Assembly: GCF_015706575.1 (NCBI RefSeq)
Contig: NW_024037051.1
Coordinates: forward strand, 62,001 to 126,000
Direction: 5' to 3'
Length of the DNA stretch: 64,000 nucleotides
From: Patiria miniata
Taxonomy: Eukaryota; Echinodermata; Asteroidea; Valvatida; Asterinidae
Each line of letters begins with the position of its first letter. Positions within the stretch are counted from its first letter, which is position 1. The notes under the pieces are model-generated. The model worked only from the letters and a program-made list of their open reading frames with translations, was not told the DNA's origin and did not search any database. A program made the translations under genes and the position numbers. This document shows positions 1 through 10,880 of this stretch, one piece after another.

Positions 1-52
1 TCCGTGTTTCTGCTAAATACAGCTATTAGAAAATGTAGCACTTTATGGCAAA

Positions 53-210
53 AGCTCTACAGTTACTGATGAAGTAGCTGTAGCTTATGCCCTCAGTTTA
101 ATTTTAGTTAGTCTCGAAGGTACTTTTTTGACCTCAAATCAATTCATGAGTTCAAAATCCTTTTCATGTCTATGCCTAATAGTTTGTAGGGGTCACGCAG
201 CGCATCCCCT
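53..210 (+). mobile_element. Fragment of a Penelope-like or LINE-type retroelement (duplicated with the exon)
   Basis: Contains CTGATGAAGTAGC between inverted arms, then CTTATGCC, and is homologous to 2133-2300. It also resembles the tail at 46505-46625. It lies in the intron after module X. Family assignment is from memory of similar vertebrate repeats. Confidence 0.3.
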
Positions 211-304
211 ACGGTCATGTGATTTCACAGACCCCTTTTTTAGATGGGGCTATAAGTCTTCTTCTTTTTTTTTTATATGTACAAAGTAAATAGAGCCTGC
301 ATAC

Positions 305-760
305 CTCTACAATCGGTGATTTCCGTACATCCGGTTAAAACCTCCTCTGTCGGGACTGCCTTGAAATGGTAGTCCAAGTAGTCCTTCTCCACCTCTGCGT
401 TTGGTCCTTTGTTGAATTTGGCACAGACGTACTTGGCGTCATCACAAGAGTGATCCGTCAGGTCAAACGTGTATCGAATCCCCGGGATTCTAAAGAGCTC
501 AGCTAACGATTTCTTCAAGTTTTTGGACTGCTGTCCTTCGGTCAATGCCTCCTCCACCACAGTGCCGGAGAGTTCGTTGGACCCATCTTCAAAGGTGCTC
601 ATCCACATCTTGGTCGTCCACAGACCTTCCCCTTTTATGCTCGTGGTTTCTCTGGTGCTGAGGTAGCCCACGTTCAGATCAAGGATAATTTCGTTTTCGG
701 TTCCCTGCTGAATTGAGGTGCCAGGTGCGACCTCTGGCTCAACATCGGTCACCGTTATAT
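305..760 (-). CDS. Unnamed 152-residue module X, second copy
   Basis: 456-bp phase 1-1 exon, the sister of 2410-2865 with the same length and splice sites. The frame is fully open. It ends AGA G before the donor GTATGC, so at least one more exon must follow to the left of the window. The gene's stop codon is therefore not visible. Module identity is unknown; see the first copy for motifs. Confidence 0.7.
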
Positions 761-3700
761 CTGGATTACAGTAATGAATACAACAGTAGGTTAACGGAGT
801 AAAGATAATCCAAGGTAAGTCACAATAGCTATCAAATGCACTTGGCCTTTTTTTTCTGGTGCAAAACACATACGATTTTGTGCACAAAATATTTCCTCAG
901 AGCTGTGACCGTAAACCTTGTGCAATAGATGTAATACACGAAGGATGTGTTCCCCCCTAAGTTCGGCAGGCAACACAACGCAGTGGCGTATCCGCGGGGG
1001 GGGGGGGGGGGGGGGGGGGGCACCTTGCCCCCCCCCCGGCGGATTTCTTTTGAAGTGTGCCCCAATTTGGAAGATGGGATTGAGACAGAGCTGTTTTAAT
1101 ACCCCCCCCCATACGCAACTGAGAGTGAGTCACGTGCTATTAGTTTCCTGCATTGAAGGACATTTGCGAAAATTCAGTGATATAAGGCCCCTTGCTATAC
1201 CAAGGAATTTGTTTTTTTACAACTTTTTAAAGATAACAACGTACTGTAAGGGCAGACTCGACAACAGACATCCGCAAATCGCATTGGGTTTCTACAATGT
1301 GCTGGTGGACAGGACTCAAACATGCAGCTGAGAATGCCATTGTTGCACGTGCAGGACGAACACTTAGTCATCTTGTAGGTTTCCCCGTGGAGAGAAATCC
1401 GGTTGCTGTTGTCCTTGCATGGCAGTAAAGCTAGAAAATACATAGTAAAAGTCGGAACGAAAAAAATGTTGCCTCTTTTGCAGCAAATAATAGAAGAATG
1501 AAAAAGGGAAGCAATCAATGTTTTAACAACCAAATTCAATACAACTATGACAATACTTTAATGAGATATACATCACAGTATGGGCTGAGCGGTATAAAAG
1601 GGGAGACACAGGCCTCAAGTTTGCACGGCTGCCCCCCCCCCCCCCTGCAAAAAAACCCAAAAGGTAAGTGTTCTTTCAGCAAAACGAACACAATTCACAT
1701 ACGGATGTACGTGAATTGTTTTCGTCTTGCTGGAAGAACACTGACCGTTTTTTTGTGATCCGGGGACAGAACTTTAAAACGGTGTTTGTGTTTCATATTC
1801 CGTAACTTGAAAAGTACGTGAGTGATTTGAATGTTTCTTGCACTAAAAGAAAGTTTATTAATTGGGATTTTATATCCTAGATTTTGAAAGTGTTACATGC
1901 AGAACTTCATTACAAAAATTTTCCCGCTATTTGGTGGTTTTTTTTTTACTCAACCTGTATAACAAAATATCAAAACACTTTCAGTTGTACACCACCTACA
2001 CCACCATTGGGTTTTATTAACATACCGTATGAACGACCTTTCATATTTATGGAACAAGATGTATACAGTACAGCCGTTTATGTCTGCTAGTTACAGCTAT
2101 ATAGAGAATGTAGCACTTTAAAGACTGAGCTGATAGCTACGGTTACTGATGAAGTAACCGTAGCTATGAAAACTTATGCCATAATTATAATTTTGGTTAG
2201 TCTTTAAAGACAAGTGCTACCATTTCTTGAGCTCGAAATCATTTCGAGCTTTCAAAATCCTTGTCATGTTTATGCCTAATAATTTGTAGAGGTCAAGCAG
2301 CGAAAACTACAGTCATTTGATTTAAAAAAAAAACAACTTTTTTGGTCAATCTCCACTTTAAAAAAAATGTATATATTAAATATCTACAAGGGAAATAGAG
2401 CCTGCATACCTCTACATTCGGTGATTTCAGTACATCCGGTTAAAACCTCCTCTGTCGGGACTGCCTTGAAATGGTAGTCCAAGTAGTCCTTCTCCACCTC
2501 TGCGTTTGGTCCTTTGTTGAATTTGGCACAGACGTACTTGGCGTCACCACAAGAGTGATCCGTCAGGTCAAACGTGTATCGAATCTCCGGGATTCTAAAG
2601 AGCTCAGCTGACGATTTCTTCAAGTTTTTGGACTGCTGTCCCTCGGTCAATGCCTCCTCCACCACAGTGCCGGAGAGTTCATTGGACCCATCTGCCAAGG
2701 AACTCATCCACACCTTGGTCGTCCATAGACCCTCCCCTGCTATGCTCGTGGTTTCTCTGGTGTTGAGGTAGCCCACGTTCAGATCAAGGATAATTTTGTT
2801 TTTGGTTCCCTGCCAAATTGAGGTACCAGGTGCAACCTCTGGCTCAACATCTGTCACCGTTATATCTGGATTACAGTAATGAAAACAACAGTAGGTTTAA
2901 AACGGAGTAAAAATAATCCAAGGTAAATCACAATAGACATCAATTGCACTTGGCCTTTTTTTCTGGTGCAAAACACATACGATATTTCGTCACCGACACC
3001 ACTAACTGACACCCGGTGGTCAGCGTTGCAGTAATACAAATCGGAGAAAAACGCTTTTAATTTTTTTTTTTTTCTCAGTAAAATAATCTATCTATCTTAG
3101 AGGTATTAGTATCACTTAACGTGAAAATGCTTTAACTACTCAATTATAAACGTTATATTGTGAAGATATGCTTAGTTAATAAGCAATTAAATGATTAAGA
3201 CGGGTGTCAGTTCGTGAAAACGAAATTTATGTGTTTTTGGGAGAGTGCGCGCACACACTGCGAATGCGTGCTCGCACTCTCCAAAAACACGTCAAGTTTC
3301 GTTTTCACGAACTGACACTCCCTAACGCTATCGCATGCGCACACTCTCCGAAAACACGTAAATTTTTTTTTTTTTACGAACTGACACCCTGTGCAGTGTC
3401 ACTTCGTGGTAACAAAAAACACCAGAATTGACCAATTTCTTGAAAATTCATCATTAAAATTTGCTTATTTTAGATGATTTCAGCAATTTTAACTTCGTCA
3501 TGTTAAACTTCATGATACAAACTGCTAATATCGGCAAAAAAAGAAAATTTGAATTTTAAAATGTTTGTGTACACGTGTGATGCAGAGGGTGTCAGTTCGT
3601 GGTGTCGGTGACGATGGTACAAGACATGCTTTCACGATCTAAATTTACTCGGTTCACTAACGGAGTAACGGTTAAACTATAGGCCTACAACCTCTGTTAA

Positions 3701-6700
3701 GGTGCATTAAGGTAGCCCCATTTAAACACCAAACCATCAAGCTGCTGCCAACGACTGTGCTTTTAATGTTAATAATGCTTTTAATATTATAAGTAATATC
3801 CCGGTTATTGTAAAACGTTTATCATTTGAATTCACCGTTTCTAATAGTCAAATTCGTCCAGGAACATCAATTTAGTGCACTTCCAATGATTAATTGCGTC
3901 TGTTGTCAGACAACTTCAAATTCAGTTCAAGCAAATTCAAGCTAACGAGCGTACGTTTTCGTCCCCGGGGTATTCGATTTCGTCTCGTCTAGCAAAACCT
4001 TGTTATTCAGAAATCGAATTCGTCTAATTGATTTATATAAGACGAATTTGATCTCTGAATGCTGCCCATCGGCAACAGCTAATGACGAATTTGATCTGTC
4101 ACTCGACCCGGTGACTAAAGAGGGTGAACAAACCTTAAACTTGAATGTTAAATGACTTAATTGGTTTTGTTAAAAGCGTGTGAAATTCAGTGACAGAATT
4201 GGTGAATTTGAATGAAACATCTTTTGAAATAGCCCGGAAACCTATATTCACTCAGAGCTGAGGTTCGACTGTTTCCCCCCTTTTTTTCGGCGTGAAACAC
4301 AGTTAAATACGGAAGCGTAGAAGGGACAAGAGAAATTAAGAAAAATGTAGTTCCTATCTCGCCACGGCGAGTTACTATCTCGCCGCGGCGAGATTGTAAC
4401 TCGATTTTTTTTATTTCTCGTGGCCCTTCTACGCTTCCGTAGTTTAACCCTAAAAGGGCGGGGGCCCGCCCCCCTCAACATTTTCCGCGATAGCCTGTAA
4501 AAAGTTTTTTTTCGCGACCCGAGCTGTTATGACTTTTTAGCCTCGAGCTTTGCGCATCGTTAGATACCAAACACATAAAATCGGACCACGGGTTGCCGCG
4601 TAGCGAAATTTTTCCCTGCGCTACGCGCAGTGAAAACTGGATTTTCGCATATACGTCGTGTACACATAGCAGAATTGCCATTCGTACATATGAATAATTA
4701 ATTAGCCATAATTCCAAACCCTTTGAGATTGTAAAAAATAACCCGGCCCTTTTAGGGTTAAAGCAGATGAGTCTTTTTAAAGAACAAAAACGTACTGTAA
4801 GGGCAGACTGGACAACAGACGCCCGGAAATCCTACTGGGTTGTCACATGTTGCCGGCCCGCAGGACTCGAACATACAACTGAGAGTGGAGTTGTTACACG
4901 TGCAGGACGAACACCTGGTCATCTTCAAGGTTTCCCCGTGGAAATATATCCGGCGGTGGTTGTCCATGCATGGTAAATGCGCAGGGTAACCATCCTCATA
5001 GGAGCTGGGAGCTAGTTCATAAAAAAACAAATATCACAACGGAAAATATCAAAGTATTTGCCGGTGATACAACGGGAGACACGTGCCGCAAGCTTGCAGG
5101 GCTGCCCTAATTGCACCCAATACCCTATAAATTAACACCAAGGCAATAACGGTTACAGCATTAATAACAGATCAAAACACGTTCAGTTGTAAAGAGTAAG
5201 CCTTCAACTTGTACACCAAGTTGGGTTTTAACATACCGTACTCATGGGCGGCGCGGGGGGGGGGGGAGGGGAAAGGGGGCGCTTGCCCCCTCGGAAAAGC
5301 ACAAAAAGGGGGGGGGGGGGAGAGAAAAAAGCAAAGAAGTGCAAAGTCACATTGTTGTTAATTTAATGGGGGGGGGGGCAATGGGGGGGGAATGCTGGAA
5401 ACTAGAGGGATTTTTGGGGGGGAAATGTGCTTTGCCCCCCCCCCCCCCTCTAGAAAAAATCCTGGCGACGCCCATGAGGCCTTTCATATTCACGAAAACA
5501 AAGATGTGTGTAATGTTGTGCATCGGGTCGGGTTGACCAGGCCAAACCGACCCAAAAAACATAAATAGTGAATCCGGACAGCAACCGATCGAACTTCCCA
5601 AATCCGACCGAAGTCAGCACCATACGGACCCGAACCGACAAGAAAAAAAAAAACCCTGCAAGTATCTGGTTTGGGTAAATGTGTCCGCTTTTTTTTGCCT
5701 GTATACTTGCCAGCGTCGGGTAAAAACCGTCGTCTCTCAGTAACAAAAGATTTATAATGTGACTTACTGGTGATCCTACCCGTTATGGACTATGCAACAT
5801 AGCTATGCACATTCGCGCGGAGGATTGGCGGTTCGCGCAAGAATTATTGTTGACCAATGTTAAAACCCTAGTTAACCATAGTGGTTAACTCTTTCTAGTC
5901 AACGATGGTTGTCTCCCCCAGTCGACTATTTGGAACCAGCCTACCGCGGCTGGTCGCGCAACGATTTATAGCTGGTTATCAATAGCAATTTCCATAGTAT
6001 AGTGCAAAGGGGACCATCTACTGACTCTCTAAATTCCAAAGAGTGAAATTAGGGACTAAACGTTTTAGAGTGAAAATCACTCTCATATTCGATTGAAATA
6101 GTCTGAATAATGAACCACTTCAGTCGGAGCTCGAGTGAAATTTCGATCGATCTTTACGATTGAAGAAATTTACTCTAAAACGTCTAGTCCCTAGTTTCCG
6201 ACTGTGGGAGTAAATCTTCACTTGAATGAAGTGAATTTTCACTCTTTGGAATTTAGAGAGTATCAACTAAAATGGTGAAAACGAGACTGTATACACAACC
6301 ACTATTATTTCAAATAAAGAGAAACAACAAGTGTTGAATAATATTGTATATTTTAATATTTATAATATTTTTTGACGGTTGTTGACATGACAATAGTTCG
6401 ACTAGAGTCGTTCGCACTTCAACTTTAGTGTGCATGCGCTAGGTACGTCACGAACCGACCACTAGTTAACCACTGGTCCTTGCTCGAACTTGCCTAACTT
6501 ATTGCGCCGCTTGAATTTTCGAACGTTTCGGTTTATTTCGGTAAATATCGGTTGATTTCGGATTTTTCACAAGATGGCTTATTCAACCCGACCCGAGCCG
6601 AAAATCACAAACGCAAACTGAAACCGACCCAAACATTAGTATACTATAGGTTTTCCCGCCCAACTTCGATAACTTAGCATCCGAATTAACGATAGGTTCA

Positions 6701-7420
6701 TTCAATTTAGGACGAAATTGATTGACGAACTAGATCATCATTCAAAGAGCACAAATCATTCAATTTAACTTTATGATCACACGATTACACATATTTGTTA
6801 TACAGAATTGAAGAGTCAGAATTCAATTTGGGAAAAAACATCTAAATAACGTTCAAATTCGCTCGGACACTCCGCGGAGGGCGTTTTGGACGTTCAATTT
6901 TGTGAAAAGGCAAGCATTTGTGATTTGACATTTGTGCAATGTTTTCATTTAATGTTAATCTTCAAATTCGTATTTGTTTCTGTTTGAACAATTTATGCAA
7001 ATTATATTACGAAAGACAGCGTGTAGTTTACAAACAGATCTCTCTCATTTACACTGATAAATTGCCGCCGAAGGAAGAACTTGTTCTGTCTTCTCAGCAT
7101 GTAATTTGTTTCTTTTTGAATAATTATGAAAAGACAGAATAACGAAAGTGTCAAAGTGTAGGGGTTTAAGAAAAGTGTACAAAACCCATAGAGAACCATG
7201 TTACTGAAAAGAAGTTTTAAAAACGGAGAAAAACACACAAACAGAAACAATGTCTGCTTTGGCTGTATGGCCGAAGCAGCTAATGAAAGCAATTGGTGAT
7301 TCGAAGTAGGGTATCTTACTTACATGATGAGCTGAGCTCCTGCGCCCGGCAAAAAGTTATGATAGCAACAAGGAATAGGAGGCAGACGCACCGGCCTCTT
7401 CGGCTCACCAAACTATACAT
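305..7420 (-). CDS. Secreted modular protein: signal peptide, then alternating VWC and unnamed 152-residue modules (3' end off window)
   Basis: I recognise the VWC modules but not the gene. Five exons are visible: 7324-7420, 4796-5011, 2410-2865, 1245-1430 and 305-760. The order is signal peptide, VWC, module X, VWC, module X, and a GT donor after the last exon shows the gene continues beyond base 1. Every intron is phase 1, the class expected for extracellular modules spread by exon shuffling. VWC modules are known in chordin- and kielin-type proteins, where they bind BMP-class ligands, and in matrix proteins; a ligand role here is only inference. The protein should be secreted. The two X modules are about 91% identical and the flanking introns are also alike, so the VWC-X pair was duplicated recently. 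The first intron (2.3 kb) holds two MITEs. Exon boundaries are hand-called; the terminal part is unseen. Confidence 0.75.
1245..1430 (-). CDS. VWC module, second copy
   Basis: 186-bp phase 1-1 exon, 62 codons, acceptor TTTTCTAG and donor GTACGT. The ten VWC cysteines are all present: LPC, KCSSCTC, LSCMFESC, HC, DVCCRVC. It is homologous to the exon at 4796-5011 but lacks that copy's 10-residue leader. Intronic bases on both sides (for example the GGGAGACAC and GGCTGCCC stretches near 1600 and 5070) are homologous too, so the whole segment was duplicated, not just the exon. Confidence 0.8.
1655..1957 (+). mobile_element. Partial mariner-type foldback element (right half)
   Basis: Homologous to the right arm of the complete foldback element at 34509-35024, including AAGAACACTGA, GTGATTTGAATG and the terminal ACTCAACCTG followed by TA. 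The left arm is missing. Confidence 0.6.
2133..2300 (+). mobile_element. Fragment of the same retroelement family with a 14-bp perfect hairpin
   Basis: Perfect 14-bp arms (ATAGCTACGGTTAC and its complement) flank a TGATGAA loop at 2133-2167, followed by GAAAACTTATGCC. CTGATGA and GAAA boxes are both present. Confidence 0.35.
2410..2865 (-). CDS. Unnamed 152-residue module X, first copy
   Basis: 456-bp phase 1-1 exon with acceptor AATCCAG and donor GTATGC, both identical to the second copy. The translation begins NITVTDVEPEV and ends GCTEITECR. It looks beta-rich, with conserved segments LDLNVGY, GEGLWTT, RYTFDLTDHSC and YVCAKFNKG, and four cysteines that could form two disulfides. It has no transmembrane stretch. 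I do not recognise the family, so no function is given. It differs from the second copy at 13 of about 152 residues, all but one of them in the first ~110 residues, while the last ~40 residues are almost unchanged. Confidence 0.7.
2988..3613. mobile_element. TIR/foldback-like DNA element with internal hairpins
   Basis: The ends are inverted repeats: CGTCACCGACACC at 2988 and GGTGTCGGTGACG at 3601, each followed inward by a CTGACACCC block. A near-perfect internal palindrome lies at 3204-3318 (GTGTCAGTTCGTG arms) and a third arm copy at ~3330-3390. The homologous site in the sister intron (~880) lacks it. Confidence 0.65.
4309..4440. repeat. Imperfect palindrome with CTCGCC-GGCGAG core
   Basis: Arms of about 40 bp start ACGGAAGCGTAGAAGGG and are mirrored at the right end. 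The centre holds two small palindromes of CTCGCCNCGGCGAG type. It ends three bases before the TTAA of the next element. Confidence 0.7.
4448..4757. mobile_element. piggyBac-type MITE with TTAA target duplication
   Basis: TIRs CCCTAAAAGGGC and GCCCTTTTAGGG are flanked on both sides by TTAA (4444-4447 and 4758-4761). TTAA duplication and CCCT ends are piggyBac hallmarks. It has no transposase. Confidence 0.75.
4796..5011 (-). CDS. VWC (von Willebrand factor type C) module, first copy
   Basis: 216-bp phase 1-1 exon, 72 codons, between acceptor AACTAG and donor GTACGT. It carries the canonical ten-cysteine VWC pattern: one Cys after HLP, then RCSSCTC, a Cys pair in LSCMFESC, one in ATC, then GVCCPVC. 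The start was chosen because only this AG preserves phase 1. An upstream spacer (APSSYEDGYPAH) is absent from the second copy. VWC modules are disulfide-rich extracellular protein-binding units; the partner here is unknown. Confidence 0.8.
5243..5476. mobile_element. hAT-type MITE, CATGGGCG family, G-rich
   Basis: Ends CATGGGCGGCG and GGCGACGCCCATG match the two copies with clear 8-bp target duplications (17078-17339 and 48985-49275). Several G and C homopolymers lie inside. The sister intron near 2025 is uninterrupted. No clean target duplication is visible here. Confidence 0.65.
6025..6260. mobile_element. TA-type MITE, CTCTCTAAATTCC family
   Basis: TIRs CTCTCTAAATTCCAAAGAGT and its complement; TA on the right. 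A second copy at 30261-30492 has TA on both sides. Probably mariner-derived; non-coding. Confidence 0.7.
7324..7420 (-). CDS. First coding exon with signal peptide
   Basis: ATG at 7420 opens 32 codons plus one base, ending at a strong donor GTAAGTAAG (7315-7323). The peptide starts MYSLVSRRGRC, followed by a hydrophobic stretch (CLLFLVAIITFC) and a likely cleavage site after CRA, before QELSSS. This is a textbook n-h-c signal peptide. It ends in phase 1 and so joins the VWC exon at 5011 in frame. The exon is found by this logic, not by length. Mature protein would begin near Gln27. Confidence 0.7.
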
Positions 7421-7480
7421 GGTTGAGACAATCCCTGGGAACCGCAATCCACAGAATGCAGGCAAGGCAGAATTTCAAGC

Positions 7481-7490
7481 CCCTATATAC
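7481..7490 (-). promoter_or_regulatory. Candidate TATA box of the VWC gene
   Basis: The minus strand reads GTATATAGGG about 65-70 bp upstream of the ATG at 7420. That spacing fits a TATA-driven start with a ~40-base leader. No initiator could be assigned with confidence. Confidence 0.3.
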
Positions 7491-7530
7491 AGGTCCTAAA
7501 CCCAAGTTGCTATGGCCGGATTTTTAAAGG

Positions 7531-7972
7531 ATCATTATGGGATGGCATCCTATACTGATCGACAAAAGTTCCAGCTACTAGGAGAGCTTTTTTTCCACTT
7601 AAGGACTCGTGCATTTCTTAGAATATATTGCTGACACATCTGACCCAAAGATCAAGACACCTGATGTGAATATCATTATGGGATGGCCTTTCTACTGATC
7701 AACAAAGTTCCAGCTATATAGAAGAGCTTTTTTTCCGCTCGATCGTATATCAGTTCATTTCTAAAAATATTTGATGACACATCTGACCCAAAAGATCAGA
7801 CACCTGATGTGAATATCATTATGGGATGGCTTTCTACTGATCAACAAAGTTCCAGCTATATAGAAGAGTTTTTTTTCTACTCAAGGCTCATAATCAGTTC
7901 ACTTCTTAGAATACTACTGATGGCACAACCTGACCTGAACGATCAATACGCCTGATGCGAATATCATGAAAT
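7531..7972. repeat. Three-copy ~143-bp tandem repeat upstream of the VWC gene
   Basis: Units start at ATCATTATGGGATGGC near 7531, 7672 and 7815, with a fourth start near 7962. Each unit contains TTCCAGCTA and CCTGATG blocks. The array ends only about 110 bp upstream of the start codon, so it sits in the promoter region. Confidence 0.8.
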
Positions 7973-9664
7973 TACAGTCTGCAGTTGTATCCTATCCCCC
8001 CCCCCCCCCTCTCGCTAGCTAGCAGGTAAGAATTGTGCCCAATGTTGGGGAAGTGCATATGCCAAGGAGGTAAGAACTTTGACACTTCATATTCTATAAA
8101 ACATCAAACCGTCCTGCAAATCTTCACAAGAACTTACAGACCGACACATATTTACTGTACAGAATAGAAAACACCCGAACCGCCACAAAATTATTTTTTC
8201 CCCTCGTCACAGTTCCCCTCGTTATGTTGTTGAATGATTTTGAAGAAATGAATCTTTTGGCAAAGTTCCAGAGAGGCGTCAAGGACCGAATCGAAAGCTT
8301 TTCCAGATGTGACCTTAAGGGGGCATGGGTTACGACTTCTGCTCGTATCAGTGTCGATGCATGAACATGTCTCTTATTTGTACTTTTTAGCAGTTGTTGG
8401 CACATAAATGATTATGTGGAAAACATTTCCAAGTAAATCGAAATCATTCTTTGGAAGTATTATATTTGTCGGAAAAACATGGCAAGGACCAACGGAGTGT
8501 GGTTACCAGACACGGTTCTATACGGGGGATGGGGGAGGGGGCCTTTTGTCTAGCCCCCCAAAAGAATTCCATAAAAAAATGGCAGTGGCAAATGTTAGAA
8601 GGTGACGTCACATGCGAACGGTCTCCCCCCCCCCTTAAAAATTAGTCGTGAGAAAGGGGGCATTTCAACACTTTGAGGTTATATAGTGTGCATGATTGTA
8701 GGATTTTATCAGCATTGAACATATGTACGAGCCCCCACCCCTACTGATTTACGGTGGCCTAACTGTCCGGAGAACGGAGAAAAAAACGGTCAGATCTACA
8801 TTTCAGCACGCCTCCCCGCAAAAATTCTGGATCCACCCCTGCTAGCCCCCCCCCCCCCTAAAATATAGGCTCTAGAACCGCGCTGGTCGGTACAAGGTTA
8901 GTTAATTTTACAACGAAAGATCTTCCGTTCTCGAGGAGGGGGGGGGGGGGGGGCAAGCGTACGTTTTTCTCATTCAAAATAGCAGACTGATCACAGAACA
9001 TTAAACTAACACTGAAATAGAATGGGCAATGTTTAAAATCGCCCTCTAATAGCGAAAAAGAAGTCTTGTAAACGAATCTGAATGAACATAAACGAAAGGT
9101 GGTGCTCGATCACTTAATTGAATGAACTGAAATGGAATCAAAGGATCTGGTATAGCGAGAATGAAACGCGTGTTCAGAGGATTCTCAAATTCAGACGAAA
9201 ATGAATGACCGATTGTTAGAAGTGAATGAAAATTTTAGGGAATTGGCCGGGAAAACCTATATTACACTTTTTCAAAGAAACTCAGAACACTTGTTTGGTT
9301 TTGCCCCCAAAACTGAGGGTTTTTTCTTTACATCTAGGCCCCTTTGAATGGCTTTCAGAGAAAGTGGGCGTTCTAAATGTTGTGTTTATATTATCAGCTG
9401 TTTTCGGCAAGTCGAAACAGCTCTTGTTTTCGTTCAGATTTTTTCATTTTTTATTTTTTTTATTGTTTTGCTTTTTCAGAATTTTCTCCATAGGGTTTGT
9501 GTTGATGTACAAAATGTCTCTTTTGATATTGGCTACTTGTTAACCGTTTTTTGACACAATTAATTATGTGGAAACCATTTCCTAGCAAATTGAAATCACT
9601 CGGCCTAAGTAATATATCCGTTAGAAAAACATGGCAAGGACCAACAGAGTGTCGAAATCCAGGT
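7973..9664. other. Intergenic, no gene seen
   Basis: Short C and G homopolymers and hAT-like ends (for example GGATCCACCCCTG near 8845). The short ORFs here have no recognisable domain. Confidence 0.5.
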
Positions 9665-10095
9665 CAGCATAGGCGTAGCCAGCGGGAGGGGCCCCCCCCC
9701 CCCAATATTTTGTAAAGGCTGCCCTTTTTTTAAGAAGTGCCCTTTTTTCTGAACAAGTACCCTTTTTTCTGAACAAGTGCCCTTTTTAAAAAGAAGTGGT
9801 GCCCTTTTTTGTGTGCCATCGGCCGTTTTGGATGCCTTTTTTTTTCTTTTCTTTTTAGAATTTCACGCATGTATCGCCCTGAAAAGCACCATATATTGTC
9901 CGTTGGTGCGCATAATCGTCGGTTTGAACAGCGCCCCCATCGACAGATGATACCAGCCCCCCGCCCCCCCCCCCCCCCCCCCTTTGATTTTACGGAGGCC
10001 AAGCGTCCGGAGAAAAAAACGTGTGAACATTTCACCACGGATGTGCGAGTTTTAACCCCCCCCCCCCCAATAAAAATGACCGTGCTACGCCACTG
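9665..10095. mobile_element. hAT-like MITE (GGCGTAGC ends)
   Basis: The left end has GGCGTAGCC and the right end GCTACGCCACTG, with poly-C and repeated GTGCCCTTTTTT motifs inside. Relatives are at ~12300-12600 and 63645-63960. No clear target duplication. Confidence 0.5.
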
Positions 10096-10149
10096 GCAGT
10101 CATCTTTACAACGGAAATCTTTTCGTCTGGAGCTCGACTGAGGAACAAA

Positions 10150-10880
10150 CATGTTGCAAGCACACTTAGTCTTGGTGCAAGACGTTCTTATTGGGAGAGT
10201 TCACGATAGACGGTACAGCCTTGTACCACGCAGCAGCATTCAGTTTCCCAGAAACCAATCAGTCATCAAATTCGAACCGCACGCAGCAGCGAATTGATGT
10301 TCCCTAAGGCCAATGCGCACCGCAGCCATGCGCGTCGGCAAAATGAAAAAGGGTTTTTTTTTTCAATGAAAGATGATGTCTGAAAACCTCCAAACTTACT
10401 GGTTTGACTGGAATCCTGCTGCTGCACAATTTTAACGTGTTTTTAGATGGGGTTCCGATCGAGTATAAGCTTTATGTGGCGGCTGGACTCCCATATATTT
10501 GCACTACGTTTAGTCGGGCACCATTTGCAGTCATCAGCCGACATTTGAAAAAAAAACGGTAAAAAAAAGCCGCGTCGCCGCACCACATTTTGGGCAAGCT
10601 CCATACCAGAAACCTGAGACTTTTTATTGGCCCAAACCACTCGATCATCGAACCGCACACAGGGGCGTTCTTAACAACAGGCGGGGAGGGGGTCGAGAGT
10701 TCGCGAAAAGACAGCTTTGTACCGGCGCAGTAGCATAATATGTTCACAGAAACCACTCGGTCGTCCGTCGTCGAACCGCACGCAATGACATTCTTAGCGG
10801 AGGGAGCGGAGGGGGCGGAGGGGGGGGGGGGGGAGGGGGAATCGAGAGTTCTTGATAGACGGTAGTACAGCCTTGGTACC
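10150..10880. repeat. Tandem/dispersed units with GAACCGCACGC motif
   Basis: Units sharing GATAGACGGTA, CAGAAACCA and CGAACCGCACGC recur at ~10190-10290, 10640-10760 and 10760-10880. A further copy is at ~15600-15745. The Harbinger-type MITE interrupts the array. Confidence 0.5.
10308..10632. mobile_element. PIF/Harbinger-type MITE copy, left end shortened
   Basis: Collinear with the nested element 55737-56115 from CAGCCATGCGCGTCGG to CATACCAGAAACC, with GGCC at both ends. Part of the left inverted repeat is missing. Confidence 0.6.

Larger units (their letters stand above)
1..5250. repeat. Segmental tandem duplication covering VWC-X exons and introns
   Basis: About 1-985 matches about 2090-2987 (X exons plus both flanking introns), and about 1240-2060 matches about 4790-5500 (VWC exons plus intron). 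The copies differ mainly by inserted elements: the foldback-like element at 2988-3613 and the hAT MITE at 5243-5476 are in one copy only, and a half foldback element at 1655-1957 is in the other. Confidence 0.75.

Noticed and set aside
4475-4717. 80-codon minus ORF
   Set aside because: Lies wholly inside the TTAA-flanked MITE; no domain.
9226-9543. 105-codon plus ORF with hydrophobic stretch
   Set aside because: The Phe/Leu-rich part comes from a T-rich low-complexity run; no start context or splice sites.
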